From: Antitrichia curtipendula
Lineage: Eukaryota; Streptophyta; Bryopsida; Hypnales; Leucodontaceae
Reading direction: 5' to 3'
Assembly (NCBI GenBank): GCA_951230915.1
Contig: OX579633.1
Coordinates: 54,822,029-54,886,028 of the forward strand
DNA: 64,000 nucleotides
Part shown: positions 1-11,012 of the stretch, piece after piece
Numbering within the stretch: the first letter of the stretch is position 1
How the letters are laid out: every line of letters begins with the position of its first letter
Made by a program: the position numbers and the translations under genes
The notes under the pieces: generated by a model
The model's input: the letters and a program-made list of their open reading frames with translations, nothing else
What the model was told of the DNA's origin: nothing
The model's database searches: none

Positions 1-432
1 ATTTTTTCAAAAATGGTATTTGCTTTAATTCACATCTTCTTTCAAAATTACCATCTCTAAGTACGATATATAAATCCAAAGTATACCAATTATTTAGTAT
101 GAGGACTAAGAGTGTACAAATAAGATTTGGATGATGAAGTCACATTTTACAAAAATTTGCTACATGGATTGCACATAATCCTTCTATTTGAAATAAGAAT
201 CTTATTTTAAAACCCAATAAAACAAAATATTCTATAGCCAATTAATGCTTTGGTATCTTGAAAGTAAGTTATTTAAACAAATTTACAAAAGATGGGTGCC
301 ATTCATGATGATGACTTTTACTCTCAAATCTTTAGCTATTTACTACACTTAATTCAGTATGATTTCCTATTCCAAAATACTAGAACAAAGCTATGCTATA
401 GGAATTCTTGTAAGCAATTTTTGTACATATCA
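1..432. other. AT-rich spacer
   Basis: No credible gene or recognisable repeat boundary was seen. Short frames here are unspliced noise in AT-rich DNA. Confidence 0.5.
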
Positions 433-1150
433 TTAATCCCTAAAAGACCAATTGTCCCCTTGGGGGGACAAGTGGGATTTTGGGCATGTACCTATGGCTA
501 AACTACGTGCATGATTTTTTGAAACTTTTATGGAAAATGAGGAATTGAAAGATCTACGTGGGCATCTAATTTTTTCTTCATTCCAACATTTATTGAAGAA
601 GTTAAAAATAAATTTTTGGAAAAAAGTCTAGATTGAGCACCCCAAAAAATTCTTAAAAATTACACTAAAAATAAGTAAAATTATGAAATAGGTTCTTTAG
701 ACTTATATATAGGTGGAGAGCCTTGAATGATTAAATTTTCATTGATGAGATGAAAGTTATGAGAAGTTTTTGTTTGTGGGTAGGTATGGTTTCTCTCAAA
801 ATCACACCTACCTGCTAACAAAAACTTCTCATAACTTTCATCTCATCAATGAAAATTGAATCATTCAAAGCTCCCCACCATAAGACAAAAGAACATATGT
901 CATATTTATTTATTTTTAGTGCAATTTTTAAGAATTTTTGGGTTGCCCAATCTAGACTTTTTTTTCATAAATTTATTTTTAACTTCTTCAATAAATGTTG
1001 AAATGAAGAAAAAATTAGATGCCCACATAGATCTTTGAATTCCTCATCTTTAAAAAAGTTTCAAAAAATCACACAAAGTAGTTTAGCCATAGGTACATGC
1101 CCAAAATCCCATTTTGTCCCCAAAAGGGGGCTTGGTCCTTTAGGGTTTAA
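433..1150. mobile_element. Foldback element bounded by TTAA (family A derivative)
   Basis: The stretch is a long imperfect palindrome with arms of about 355 bp meeting near 795-800. Both outer ends are TTAA followed inward by CCCTAAA-type sequence (TTAATCCCTAAAAGACC on the left, the reverse complement of TTTAGGGTTTAA on the right). Each arm matches the GTCC-rich end half of the roughly 960-bp family A elements at 19324-20281, 20684-21614 and 28568-29533. It therefore looks like a head-to-head duplication of one end of that family rather than an independent element. There is no coding capacity. Confidence 0.8.
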
Positions 1151-1358
1151 TATAGTCGGAGGTTTCTCTAACAATAATGCAAAAAACTTATTCAGATATT
1201 TGATCAAGGCATCATCCTCTTCTTGTATGATCTTATGATCCACAACCTAGTACTGTACAATTGACTATCTTCCCTTAAATTTTTTTCTTATTGTATTAAA
1301 AATAATGGTCGACCACAACAAAGTTTTCAAATTTCAACTTTAAAATGGAAAAGCATGT

Positions 1359-1705
1359 TTAACCCTTAAACACTGAGGTGGACGTTTTTTTGTCATCCGG
1401 CTTGAAAAATACATTTTTTTATGATAGGCTAAAGCCATTTTTCATCTAATTTGTTATCAAAAGTGATTACAAACACATGGTCCATGGTGGAAGGCAAAAG
1501 AGAATTTTGCTAAATTTACTCATTTTTTTTATAACTCAAATTGTGAGAAATTCCAAAATCACGGTGTTAGGTTCTAGGTTGCATTTGCTGCAATTTTCAT
1601 GAGGTCAACAAACACTATTGACTTTTGCAACTTTTAGAAGCAACATCACTGGTGCACACTTGCAAAAACATTGTAGGAGCCAATGTAAATTTTCTTGGCG
1701 ATTAT
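1359..1705 (+). mobile_element. Truncated TTAA element (family C2)
   Basis: It begins with TTAACCCTTAAACACTGAGG and is homologous over some 340 bp to the complete 358-bp element at 25345-25702. Shared landmarks are a run of T followed by GTC near the start, a segment around ACACATGNTCCATNNTGGAAG, and a segment around AAATTGTGAGAA. The matching right end with TTAA is not found, so this copy appears truncated or diverged near 1700. Confidence 0.6.
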
Positions 1706-2022
1706 TTGCCTAAATATTACCTTGAAATCGGCGTGATAACTACAACACGGAAAATAATATCTGAAAAAATGGAAGAATTTGCCAAACACCTTCCCAAGTT
1801 TGCAACAAATTCTCCAAACATTGAATGAAAGTTACTAAACTTAATATATTTTATGGATGAACAAGTAAACATCAATGATTCTATCCAATTCTATCCAAAT
1901 TTCCCTTGCCTGCTTGCATGGTGGGGTGTGTGTCGGTCTACCAACAAAAATCCAAAAAAATTGTTGGTAGGAACTTCAAACAAAGCAAGCCTCGGCGAGG
2001 GCCTCGGTCAGCTGCCCGTTGC

Positions 2023-2819
2023 TTAACCCCTGAGCGCCCCACAGGCCAGAATATGGCCTCTCCAAATCCTACTTTTCCTAAAATCTGGTTCAATTTCATA
2101 TTGTACCTTCCAGGAAAGTGACTTGGTCAAAGGTATGGTACTACTCTCATGTTGGGAAGTGGGCGATGGTGGTTTCAACACTTGTACAAGCACGGATTGT
2201 GCAAGTCAACCGTGACAACAGTACACTAAACCTTCATTCCATGCAGTTTAGGGTTTAGATGCAAGGATAAAGACCATCGGCTATGGCCAAATTAATACAA
2301 TTAGGATGTTTTTGCACGCATGCCTTAGACTATAAAAGGGTTTTGTAGCTATACTACAAGATTTGTGCACTTGTGGAGGGCAAAACCATATTCTTACCTC
2401 GTTTATCGTCCACCATGCCGTGTGAGCCTTGTAACTTTGGGCCTCTAAAAAAGCACCTTGCGGGTTTCAAAACATTACCAGACTTGGCAGCAAGCAAGAT
2501 ACGTGCAAATTGCACCCCTTGTCTAAATTTTGTATAAAGGAGCCTCCTCTAAGGCATGAATTTTTGCATCCGTAGGCATGGGCCTCCCCTAAATTAGCCG
2601 ATTGCCACATAGTCAACTGTACTTTGACTATTATAATCTCCAAAACGATGCGGTCAAAAGTTTTGCAAATTTCTAGTTGGGTGCATCAAGCACTCTTTTT
2701 GTTATTTCAGCAATGAATCCTCCCCGATCTAAGTTCCTAGCTCAGGACGTACAATTTTTACAAGTATGGTCACTCTCGGCCGCATTTTCTCGGTTTTGCG
2801 CTGGGCGCTGAGGGGTTAA
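2023..2819 (+). mobile_element. 797-bp TTAA-bounded element, family B copy 1
   Basis: It is bounded by TTAA on both sides, with a perfect 13-bp terminal inverted repeat: CCCCTGAGCGCCC on the left and GGGCGCTGAGGGG on the right. A second copy of exactly the same length lies in the opposite orientation at 16064-16860. The interior is unique sequence, not a foldback, and has no coding frame. The TTAA duplication with CCC-starting ends is the hallmark of piggyBac-like elements, so this is probably a non-autonomous member of such a family (inference). Confidence 0.8.
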
Positions 2820-3683
2820 GAATCAAAATAAATGTATGCGCTAGTAGTGTGAATGTTTACTTCTGTATGAATTCTCTTTTACCAAAAGTGGATCACCAAT
2901 GAATTTCTTTAAATTTAAACTACAACACAAAACTGCCTTGGAAGCTTGGCAAGTATATATATTTTTTCTTCTCATTGATTGGATCTCCAATATCAAACCT
3001 AAAGCCTCTATAGTAGCAATGAGCAAATATTACAGGAATCATTTTCTTGTGCAAACTCAGGATGTAACTTAGCCTCAGCAACCAAAACTGGTTATACTGT
3101 ACCAGGAATTGAACCCATTTCTTTCATTTTGCAGTTATTGTTAAATGCCAGTAAAATTATAATTATTTCAATTTACTCCTTTTTCATTTCCGAGTAATTG
3201 GCACCATTGAATGGGTTTAAATGGTCAAAGAACATGCGTGCTCTTCTTTCATTTCTTTTCGGATTCAAAATTTCAAAATCGACAGCAAAGAATTCGAATG
3301 ATTGATTTCACGACTCTAAGTTATGAGAAATAAAATAAGAACCGTTCTTGTCATGTAACAATCACAGTTTAACCCGCAAGGCCATTCTCAGGGCCATATG
3401 TACAGAAATGGTGGTTCAAACAACCTGAGTTTACGGTAGACTAAACTCTCTGTAGGCCCTTACGCAAGTTTCACATAAAGCTAATAATTGTCGTAGGAGG
3501 TGATATCAGTGGAATAATATTTGTTTCCAAATCTACAAATCCTCACCCCCAAAATTTCACCTTCAAAATTTTTTTTACTTGAAAACCTTCTATCCTTTAT
3601 CAGAAATTCCAATCACTTCCCTATTTCGTAGCACAAGTCTGGAACTTTAACAAGCTTCTACTTCCGTATGCTGCAGAAGAGAT
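2820..3683. other. Spacer and probable 3' UTR of the ERD7-like gene
   Basis: No gene is seen. The part nearest 3683 should hold the 3' UTR and polyadenylation signals of the minus-strand ERD7-like gene. Composition shifts from AT-rich repeat to more balanced sequence near 3640. Confidence 0.5.
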
Positions 3684-6372
3684 TTACTTGGAGCGGCCTC
3701 CAGCAACAACTGCCTTGGCTGCTGCTTTGAGCATGCCTGTTTTGGATGGTCTAAATTTAGCCGGATTCAGAGCACTGCGGACCTTGGACACCGTCCACGC
3801 CGTGGCGAACGCATGTCCAGCGGAAGACATTGTGTTCCCTGCCACTTGCCCTGCGTCATCACCATACCTGCACTCATCACACACACAAATATCACTACGA
3901 AACCATGTTGTTAACGAGATGTGTCAGAGACTACTAAGCATGAAAAAGAGCTTCACTTCCCTTTCGGACATAACCATTAAGTCATAAAAGATTATACAAG
4001 CCATGTTGACAACTGTCTACATATTTTCAATCTTTCATGTGCCAAGTCACGAAAAACTTATATTGTACACTTCCATATATGATTCTATAGCCATCTGACA
4101 ATTACTTACGATGGAGAATAATACACGATGCCACTTATCTGAATGTTATATACGGATATTAGAGTTTATTATTCAGTCATTCTACAAAATATTTAAAGTG
4201 CAAGAGATATAGTACAAACCTGTGAGAAACAACGTCTTGCGTGAACATGGCTGTCGATTGCATTACATCAGTGCCCGCTTTCTCCACTGCATCGAGTATT
4301 CTCGCTGCAACATCAGAAAAAAACAATTCAAGATCACAAATATGCCATGGCATTTGATTGATATATAGGACGAAATGTATACTCTTGTAGGACTAACTTG
4401 AATCAAACTAATCTAATTTACCTAACTGTGCAATTACAGAGGGTGTCACTAGACCGCATCCAGGGCATAATTATAAAGCGAGGTTTGAACGTACCGAAAG
4501 CATCCATGGACACCAAGGCCACCTCGCCTGGCAACAGCTGGAAGAACTTCTTCCCTGCTTGCGACTTGAACAGAGCCCCGGAGAACAAGCCCACAGCCTT
4601 CACCACCCCTCCCAACACACTGTTCGCCACTTGCTCCGTCGCTACGGTCATGTTCCTCGCCCTGCGATAGCACCTCTGCTGCTCATGAATCATCCAGCGA
4701 CACCGAAACAAATAGAAAATAGGAAAAAAAATTACGAAACGGTGCAAGCAGGAACTACGTCTGGTATGACAATGAAACCTAGTTACCTCTTCACGTTCCG
4801 CAGCGTTTCTGGACTGATGGTGCTCGGCTTGGCATTTGGTTTCACTCTTCCTCGCACAAACGTGCTCCCGTTCTCTAGTTGCGCCACGGTCGAGTCGCGC
4901 AACCAGAAGATACCCTTGATGATGCTCCCTGTGCCCTTCGCCATCGACTTTGCAACGCTACTGTTATAATCGTCGACGTTAGGCGCCATTGTGCGCCAGA
5001 ACTCGGCTTCGTCGCTCTCCGTGACCTGCAACAAGTGTTTCAATTGTTAGAGGAACTGGCAAAGAACGTAATCGTTGCATTCGGGGACTACCCATGTCAC
5101 AGTTTCTATCTGCTTCGTCAAGGGACTGTACGGCTGAATTCTTACTAAAGTTGCTAGAGAGGAAACAGGTGCTTAGAATGTGGTTCTGCCGACAATATTG
5201 TAACACGTCGTTCTAAATTTAGGAAAAAAACGGTATGAGTGATAATTTAATGCATTAAGAGAACAGAGTTCTTAAAACATTCTAGTTTCCTTCCATGTGT
5301 CGTTTAAATTTGCCGAAATGAGTGCAACAAAAGCCTGTCTGTAATTCAGAATTGTGCGAGATATAAAGCAGTAGGGGAAGGTAATTACGGGCTTTCCGCT
5401 GCTGGAGACGACGTTTTCTGGAACAATTCGGTCGCTGGGTACTTCGCTTCCGTGGCCATGGCCGAAAGCTCCATCAAATTCATCTCGCTCGGACTCCTCA
5501 CCCTGGACAAGCTTAGGAGTAGAGAACCCACTGTATTGGTTGAGAACTGCATCCAGCTCGTGCAATTCGCGTTCTTGCCCCTCCAAAGCGAACGTGACGC
5601 CATAGCTCAGGGACTCGTGACTACCAGCCGTCTCTCTGTCCATGTCGTCCACGCGACGGGGAACACGGATGGTGAAGAAGTAGTGGCTGGGATCCAGCTT
5701 CACGGCCGGCTCATCTTTCGTCAGCGGCCACTTCAGCGTCTCTCCCACTTTGACTATGGCCATGATCCCTTTCCCTTCTTGCGCAAGCCGGACAACTGAG
5801 AAGTCTCCCTCCGCGAGGAGAGGGCTCTCCTGGTCATCAACCAGATGCACCATAGCGCCCCGGACTTTCACCAACACCTCTTCCGACGCCCCAATCACCT
5901 CCGCTTCGAGCCCTGAGTCCGCCACGCCTGTTGTTGCCTCCGCGCGTCGGAAATCGTAGGCATTCCGGTACAAATCGACCTCAGGTTCCTCATAGTGCCG
6001 CTCTCCATAATTGTTGTATCTATATTCACTGTAGCTCGGAGTTTCTTCATACATCCTGTGCTGGGAGTAGGACGACTGCTCGGCATAACTACTGTACCGG
6101 TCATCACACTCGTAACGATCTCCCGAGCGACTGTAAGATGGTGCTTGGTCCGCATAACCGTGATGCGAGTAGTGGGTTCCGAATGTCGGTGCAGCTGCTT
6201 CGTATCCGTATTCATAATCCATGGATCTTTGGGGCGCCATGGACGTGGAACGGCCTGCATGCGAATTATAGTCATAGTCATATCTCATGTCTGCTTGATC
6301 ATACGCCCGGGATGGGTAGCCATATCTGTCTCGATCGTCTTCGAATGGGTTAGTCCTGTACAACGAGTTCAT
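3684..6372 (-). CDS. ERD7-like: ERD7-like senescence/dehydration-associated protein
   Basis: Five exons on the minus strand: 6372-5389, 5025-4787, 4661-4495, 4304-4220, 3867-3684. All introns are GT-AG and the phases join into one 552-residue frame. Residues 1 to about 160 are low-complexity, rich in Tyr, Ser, Asp and Arg. Roughly residues 168-310 carry the conserved plant block with LLAEGDFSVVRLAQ, VGETLKWPLTKDEPAVKLD and SLSYGVTFALEGQ. From about residue 329 the C-terminal senescence domain follows: EFWRTMAPNVDDY, the glycine-rich SMAKGTGSIIKGIFW, VANSVLGGVVKAVGLFSG and a final AGNTMSSAGHAFATAWTVSK. ERD7-type proteins are induced by drought, cold and senescence and bind membrane lipids; that role is taken from the family. 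The Tyr/Ser-rich leader is unusually long compared with the angiosperm proteins I know. The ATG at 6372 is the first of the open exon. No transmembrane segment or obvious transit peptide is visible. Confidence 0.93.
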
Positions 6373-7628
6373 CGTCGCTCAATCTTACTGTCGTTAGTGC
6401 CGAGGAACAATACTGAGACCCTGCAGGAAAGCTTCAAATTCTGATGACGACCACGCCCCTAGTGCAAATGCAAGACGAGAGGTACCAAAAGAGAAACTTC
6501 TATTCCACACGAGGAAGCTAGTTAAAATCTGGAGCTCGGAATCACACCAGTCTCGAAACAAAGAGTCTAGGAAAATGGAAACAGGGGTTGAAATTGAGCA
6601 CTGAAACTTCTAAGACGAAAATCTAGTGTAAGCTTGAGCGTCTGCGAAGGCCTCAACTGGTTTTGCAATTTGTTTGTGAGGAGGGGAGGGGAGATCTTTT
6701 GGCGACACTTGGCAGCAGTCGGTGCGTGTCCACTTGGCAGGGCTGGCGCCTCCCCACTTGGCACGCGTCACATTGGAATCTGTACGCACAAGATTCGATG
6801 AACCGCTTGACGCTGCACAAAGTGCACATAATTTGATTTCGACTTTGTCCAAGTCAAGGCGTGAAAGTGTGGGCCTGGCTTCGCTGGACCGCCGGATGGA
6901 AAGTGGTGGCACCAGATGGTCCACACATAGCATCATTCTTGTACAGTCTCTAACATGGAACTGTATCCAGTTGACAATTTCTGGCCAATGTGGGGGAAGA
7001 AGAACTGTTGTTTAGCGTGATTGTAGCCGGAGAACACGAATATAGTACTCCGGCTGGTCTAGAGCATCTCCAGCCCTGCCCCCACACGGTGCACGCCAAG
7101 CAGGATTTAGAGTGCCATTTTTCTATTGAAGGGAGCAGCTCCGGGCAGGAGAACCAGCGTTCATAGTAGGGTTTTTTTTTTGGCAATATTCATGAACAAG
7201 AAGAAACCTCTATGTCAACACAAAGAAGAGCAATAGAAAATTAGAGCGTTACCATGTTGCAATAGAGTCAAGCCCTCAATAATCAAATGGCTATGAAATT
7301 TTTCACTTTGTTTAATAGCAACATAACAATTTTTGATGCTAGGAGTTTTTTCAATTGAAACATGAAATTGACTTGATGTTTATAAAAAATTGGTGCACAT
7401 CCGATAGCTGATTAGTTGATGCCACACCAATTCTCATTTTAGAATTTGAGTTAGAGAGAACCAACTTTAGTGTTAGTGACAACATCCATGGCAAAGACAA
7501 ACTAAGCATTGATGCTAAAAAGTTAGGTGGAGGGCAAGAACTTCATTCTTTGCACAATCTTCAATACAAGGGCAAGTGGAGCTCGTTACCTTCCCTTCTA
7601 CCTTAGCATGGTTGTGGCCAATCTTGTA
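6373..7628. promoter_or_regulatory. Upstream region of ERD7-like gene
   Basis: This holds the 5' UTR and presumably the promoter of the minus-strand ERD7-like gene. The first 800 bp are clearly more GC-rich than the repeats beyond 7190. Frames on either strand here lack recognisable domains. No specific element is claimed. Confidence 0.4.
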
Positions 7629-7959
7629 TAAGGTAGGAGGTTCATATTCGGCTCAGGGCTCTAATTTGGTCCACCTTCTCAAATGTACTTCATATATACA
7701 TGTTGTTTTTCATAGATTCTAAAAATGTACAAGTGCCGTACATTTGAGGAGGTGAACCGTTATAGAGCCCTATGACCTTTTCACTTCAAAATTTTATAAC
7801 TAATTCTACAAAGCTCCAAAAAATATGAAACAACTTGAATTAGATGTCAATTATTCTCGTCTTTTAAGGAAAATTTATTGAAAAATAGTTTAAGAAGTTT
7901 CACCTCCCCAAAATTCAGTTTCAGCCCTTAGATGGTCCATTTATGAGCCTCCTACCTTA
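7629..7959. mobile_element. TA-bounded MITE, family D (AGGTAGGAGG ends)
   Basis: TA plus AGGTAGGAGG on the left is matched by CCTCCTACCT plus TA on the right. Inner sequence is partly palindromic (a TTTGGTCCACC...GAGGTGAAC pair around 7670-7755). Related copies lie at 18033-18410 and 22836-23171, sharing the segments around GACCATCTAAGGGC. The TA duplication suggests a Tc1/mariner-type mobilising enzyme, which is inference. Confidence 0.7.
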
Positions 7960-8222
7960 GCCAACTTTATTTTGTTGCATTACCAAAATGAGCGTAACAA
8001 CAATGCAATGTCAGAGTTTCTTTCTTTAAGTATTTGATTGTTAGAGAAACTATTTGTTTGTTAAACTCATTCTAATTTTACGTTTACATTGTCATTCAGG
8101 GTTTTATTTTATTTTATTTTCTGTTTTCTCAAAGCATGGACAAGGTGGTTGATCAAAAATCAAATGTTGCATTGAATGATGGTACAAAAGTGACGATAGT
8201 GGTATGCCCATGTTAAATAAAA

Positions 8223-9374
8223 GGGAAAATATCAAAAATACCACTCAATTCTTTCAAAATACAAAAAAAACTCTTGGCTTTATGTAGGAATATCAATTAT
8301 ATCCCTAATTTTTTGAGATCCTCAATCTATACCTTAAATATCTTCAATCAGGCTGTTTGTTTGGATGTTTGGATGTTTGTTTGTCACATTGAGATCTCTC
8401 AAATTGTGTGTCCCCCCATCACGTGCTTGGTGTTGTTGGAAAACTCTTGGCAAGGAGGGATGCACGGACTTGGTTTGGTGGCTTTTGGGTTAAAGGTGGG
8501 AAAATTATTGAATTTCAAAGATATTTATTAATTAAAATTTTAGAAAATTACTAATTGGCCAAAGACAAGTTCTATGTAAAAATAGGATAGCATACAAGTT
8601 TAACTGAAGTAGAATTTTGAATGTCCACTTAAAAATAAAATAAATCACAAGTTTAACTAAAGCAAAATCACAAGTGACATGAGAAGATGGCATGGAGGGG
8701 CAAATTGGACCAAGAATACAAGGCCACACCAGTGTTCTTTTTTCTGGCAATTTGGTGCTCAATTGCAACAAAAACAAAAATCTGGCTAAAAAATGTGACA
8801 AAGAGCTTGGATAAAATCGCCAAAAAATCTTCAAATTAAAAAAAGTCTTGGATGAAATTGCCAAATTGTGAATGAAAACCAATGTAATATGTGCTACTGT
8901 AAAATTTTCATCCATTATGTGGATGAGTATTGAAATTTGGAGCATCATTATAACATAATAAATAGCCACTTTGACACCACCTTACAAAATGAAAAAAAGA
9001 AAATTGGGCCACACTAGTTATTATGAAATACCAAATACACCCTTGTATTATTTGAATTAGAAAAATTACTCCTAACTCTCTTGTGCCTCTTTTTGCAAGT
9101 TTTTGTAAATACTTGGATTATAATGGAAAGTACAAAATCTAGATGTAAGTTTAATACAAGCCATCCCTTGGGAGTTAGCTGTACAAGCTCTACATAGGAT
9201 GTTTGCATGTAAGTCTATTATGGTCAAAGCCATAGGGGTGTTAATGGTATTCTCAAAGATAACTAGGGGTATGATTGATGTTTCCACACAAATCCAAGGG
9301 TGTTTTTGATGTTTCAAATAATATAGGGGTATGTTTGATATTTTGAAACTGAGTGGTATTTTTGATATTTTCCC
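8223..9374. mobile_element. Non-autonomous Mutator-like element
   Basis: The ends are inverted repeats: GGGAAAATATCAAAAATACC on the left and its complement on the right, extending imperfectly to about 40 bp. They are flanked by a perfect 9-bp direct repeat TAAATAAAA (8214-8222 and 9375-9383). A 9-bp target duplication is characteristic of Mutator-like elements. Subterminal sequence on the right repeats an AAACATCAANNATACCCC-like motif several times. There is no transposase frame in the 1152 bp, so it would need to be moved in trans. Confidence 0.8.
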
Positions 9375-9583
9375 TAAATAAAAATTGGTGTTAGATGAGT
9401 TTTTTTTTTTATCATAGTAAAGGAAATGCAAGTGGTACAAATGTTGTTGTATGTTGTTTGTTTGAACTTTCTTTTGTCTATTTTGCTACTGTGCCCAAAT
9501 CGTCATATGATTTCTATACTTCCTAAATAATATTATATACTCACAATCAAAATTACATACAGATTGATGAGTGTGCATGTTTC

Positions 9584-9804
9584 TTAACCCCTAAACATTT
9601 CAATGATCCTTTGCAACCAGTACAATATGGGGTATTTTTCTTGTATTTGGAGTGGATTGACACCTTTACTACATTTGAGACCAACAAAGAAATGGAAGAA
9701 TAGATCAACGCGGTTCTATTGAGCTACTTGAAATCCCAAATTGATAGCAAATGACACTTATACGTCTACGTATGTATGGTTCCCAGGGAACGTTTAAGGG
9801 TTAA
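9584..9804 (-). mobile_element. 221-bp TTAA element, family C
   Basis: TTAACCCCTAAACATTTC on the left and ACGTTTAAGGGTTAA on the right. The interior is homologous, in inverted orientation, to the 234-bp element at 21611-21844: both contain a CAAATACAAG(C/A)AAAATACCCC-type block on opposite strands. It is non-coding. Confidence 0.75.
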
Positions 9805-11012
9805 AGTAAGGCTCATTTATTTTTGTGATTAGCAGTTTTTTTTATGAAGGCACAGTAGCAAGGTCTCCTCCAAGGCAAAGGTTAAGCATTCTAAGTGAGA
9901 GAGACATGATTTCTTGTGAAATTCTATTGTCCACTGCTTTTGCTGCAGCTCCATTTGACCAAAGTTGAGTCATGGCCGATTGACATTGTGAAGGGAATCT
10001 AACCCAGGAACTACTCTTTTCAGTGAAATTTTGCCCTTTCTTCTCTTAATTTGAAAAATGCTGGAAGAGATCAAAGTCAAACTGTAATTTTCTAAGTTTG
10101 TGCCCTAATGTCAATGGTGCAGCACTAGAAATAGTGCAAGTAGCATTCACCAATGCGAGAAAATCAATGTTTATCTTAACCTTCCTCAATCAACGCACAT
10201 CCTGGAATGCATGCGTTGCGAAAAATGAGAAACTTATTTCACAAGTGCACATTTGTCACGTAAATGCTGCTTGAACAAAATCGAATCTATTTTCGGTTGC
10301 CCTTGCACTTGTGCACTAACGGCAGAAATTGCTGAGTGGTGTCACGATATATAACGTCACTACTACCATCAGAAGTATTTTGGGCCCTATATAGTTAGTA
10401 TTAAGGTAACCAGTGTCAAAATGCCAAAATGAAGTAAGATTCTGGCAGAGATTTGTCCAGAAAATTTGTCCAGAAAATTTAGCTACTCAACAAGTACCTA
10501 TTTTATCATCAGGACTCGCTAAGAATTTCACTTTTGGAAACACACTCACTCTTGGATCACCCTTCCATAGCAGAGATATTGAAATGTGAGGACATAGATT
10601 AAGATTATTTTCAGATTCCCAGAAGCCAGAAAAGACTTTCAGCAAAATTATTTGATGTATTGATGGTTCTGGGGAAGCAAACCAAACTCAGTAAAACCAC
10701 TGGAGGGGAAGGTACTACAGCGCCATCACTCTTTTAAAAGTAACTATTTGTTGTTCCAAAACCGGGTGCAACGTGCAACAACGGAGACTACAACTACACA
10801 AACTTCTTAAACACATTCGCTTGCCAATGCTTGCCTTCTCTCAACTGGCCACTCTTCGAGCAGGGTACGCATCATCACAGATGCTAGTTGCAACTGTTTT
10901 CCAGGCACCTACAGCTACATAACACTCCGTCTACTGAAGTGGGAACCACGGAGGAGCCGAGCATAAACATCGAAATCTGCCTTTCGAAGCCCAAAACCTA
11001 CAGCCAACGCGG
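9805..11012. other. Spacer and 3' flank of the RLP4-like gene
   Basis: No gene was recognised. The part adjoining 11012 should contain the 3' UTR of the minus-strand RLP4-like gene. Confidence 0.4.

Noticed and set aside
5452..6444. Plus-strand frames of 115-149 aa
   Set aside because: Antisense shadows of exon 1 of the ERD7-like gene.
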